Assembly (NCBI GenBank): GCA_017466965.1
Contig: JAFTTD010000129.1
Location: 1 to 5,816 of the forward strand
Reading direction: 5' to 3'
DNA length: 5,816 nucleotides
Origin: Bacteroidaceae bacterium
GTDB taxonomy: Bacteria; Bacteroidota; Bacteroidia; Bacteroidales; Bacteroidaceae
Positions 5,657 to 5,816 of this stretch are shown one piece after another (the first letter of the stretch is position 1; each line of letters starts with the position of its first letter). The position numbers and the translations under genes are program-made. Below the pieces are notes generated by a model. That model did no database searches. It worked only from the letters and a program-made list of their open reading frames with translations, and had not been told where the DNA came from.

Positions 5657-5692
5657 ACTTAAAAAACTAAAAACTTAAGAACTTAAAAAACT
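5657..5692 (+). repeat. A-rich direct repeats in the yicC-gmk spacer
   Basis: The 12-mer ACTTAAAAAACT occurs at 5657-5668 and again at 5681-5692, 24 bases apart, with a partial copy (AAACTTAAG) between at 5671-5679. It ends six bases before the gmk ATG. Unstructured A-rich leaders favour translation initiation in Bacteroidetes, and that is the simplest reading. I see no promoter or terminator in the 74-base spacer, so gmk is probably cotranscribed with yicC. Confidence 0.6.
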
Positions 5693-5698
5693 CAAGTC

Positions 5699-5816
5699 AT
5701 GGAAAGAGGAAAACTTATTATATTTTCAGCTCCTTCGGGTTCGGGAAAATCCACAATCATAAACTTCTTGATGGAGCACGCTGAACTGAATCTACATTTC
5801 TCCATCTCTGCCACCA
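5699..5816 (+). CDS. gmk: Guanylate kinase, N-terminal 39 residues (cut by right edge)
   Basis: Gmk phosphorylates GMP to GDP with ATP in the cytosol, an essential step in guanine nucleotide supply. The ATG at 5699 opens MERGKLIIFSAPSGSGKSTI, with the P-loop APSGSGKST at residues 11-19 on a first beta strand (KLIIFS). LHFSISAT at 32-39 matches the start of the family's FS(V/I)SATTR GMP-binding segment. The N-terminal pattern is distinctive enough to separate it from other P-loop kinases. About 150 further residues should lie beyond the window. It follows yicC on the same strand. Confidence 0.93.
   Translation, partial: MERGKLIIFSAPSGSGKSTIINFLMEHAELNLHFSISAT

Overview
The window looks like a chromosomal, housekeeping stretch from a member of the Bacteroidales, most likely Prevotella or a close relative. 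Three things point there: the protein sequences (MurA, DUF4290, TsaB and YicC all resemble the Bacteroidetes versions as I remember them), promoters of the Bacteroidetes type (TTTG then TAnnTTTG), and A-rich leaders with few clear Shine-Dalgarno sites. This is inferred from reading; no database search was possible.

Layout. Positions 1-4259 carry a leftward cluster, in transcription order tsaB (tRNA t6A synthesis), a DUF4290 protein, murA (first committed step of peptidoglycan synthesis), rimM (30S ribosome maturation) and dxr (MEP isoprenoid pathway, cut by the window's left edge). The genes are close together or overlapping, so one operon is likely. It joins translation quality (t6A, 16S rRNA maturation) to envelope precursor supply (UDP-GlcNAc-enolpyruvate, and isoprenoids for the undecaprenyl carrier). 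Positions 4260-4748 are non-coding. Positions 4749-5816 run rightward: yicC (YicC/YloC endoribonuclease family), then the start of gmk (guanylate kinase), cut by the right edge.

The 489-base divergent region is the most unusual part. It holds a nearly palindromic promoter core in which a leftward and a rightward -7 box abut at 4395/4396, each with a correctly spaced -33 box. It also holds a 22-bp tandem array (4544-4625) in which AAACG and CGTTT half-sites alternate exactly every 11 bp, and a second possible rightward promoter just before yicC.

Two protein-level points stand out. The yicC frame has an in-frame TAA at codon 16 of the expected full-length gene, with otherwise intact coding on both sides. 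MurA carries Asp in place of the usual catalytic Cys in its PGG(C/D) loop, a change known in other bacteria to block fosfomycin attack.
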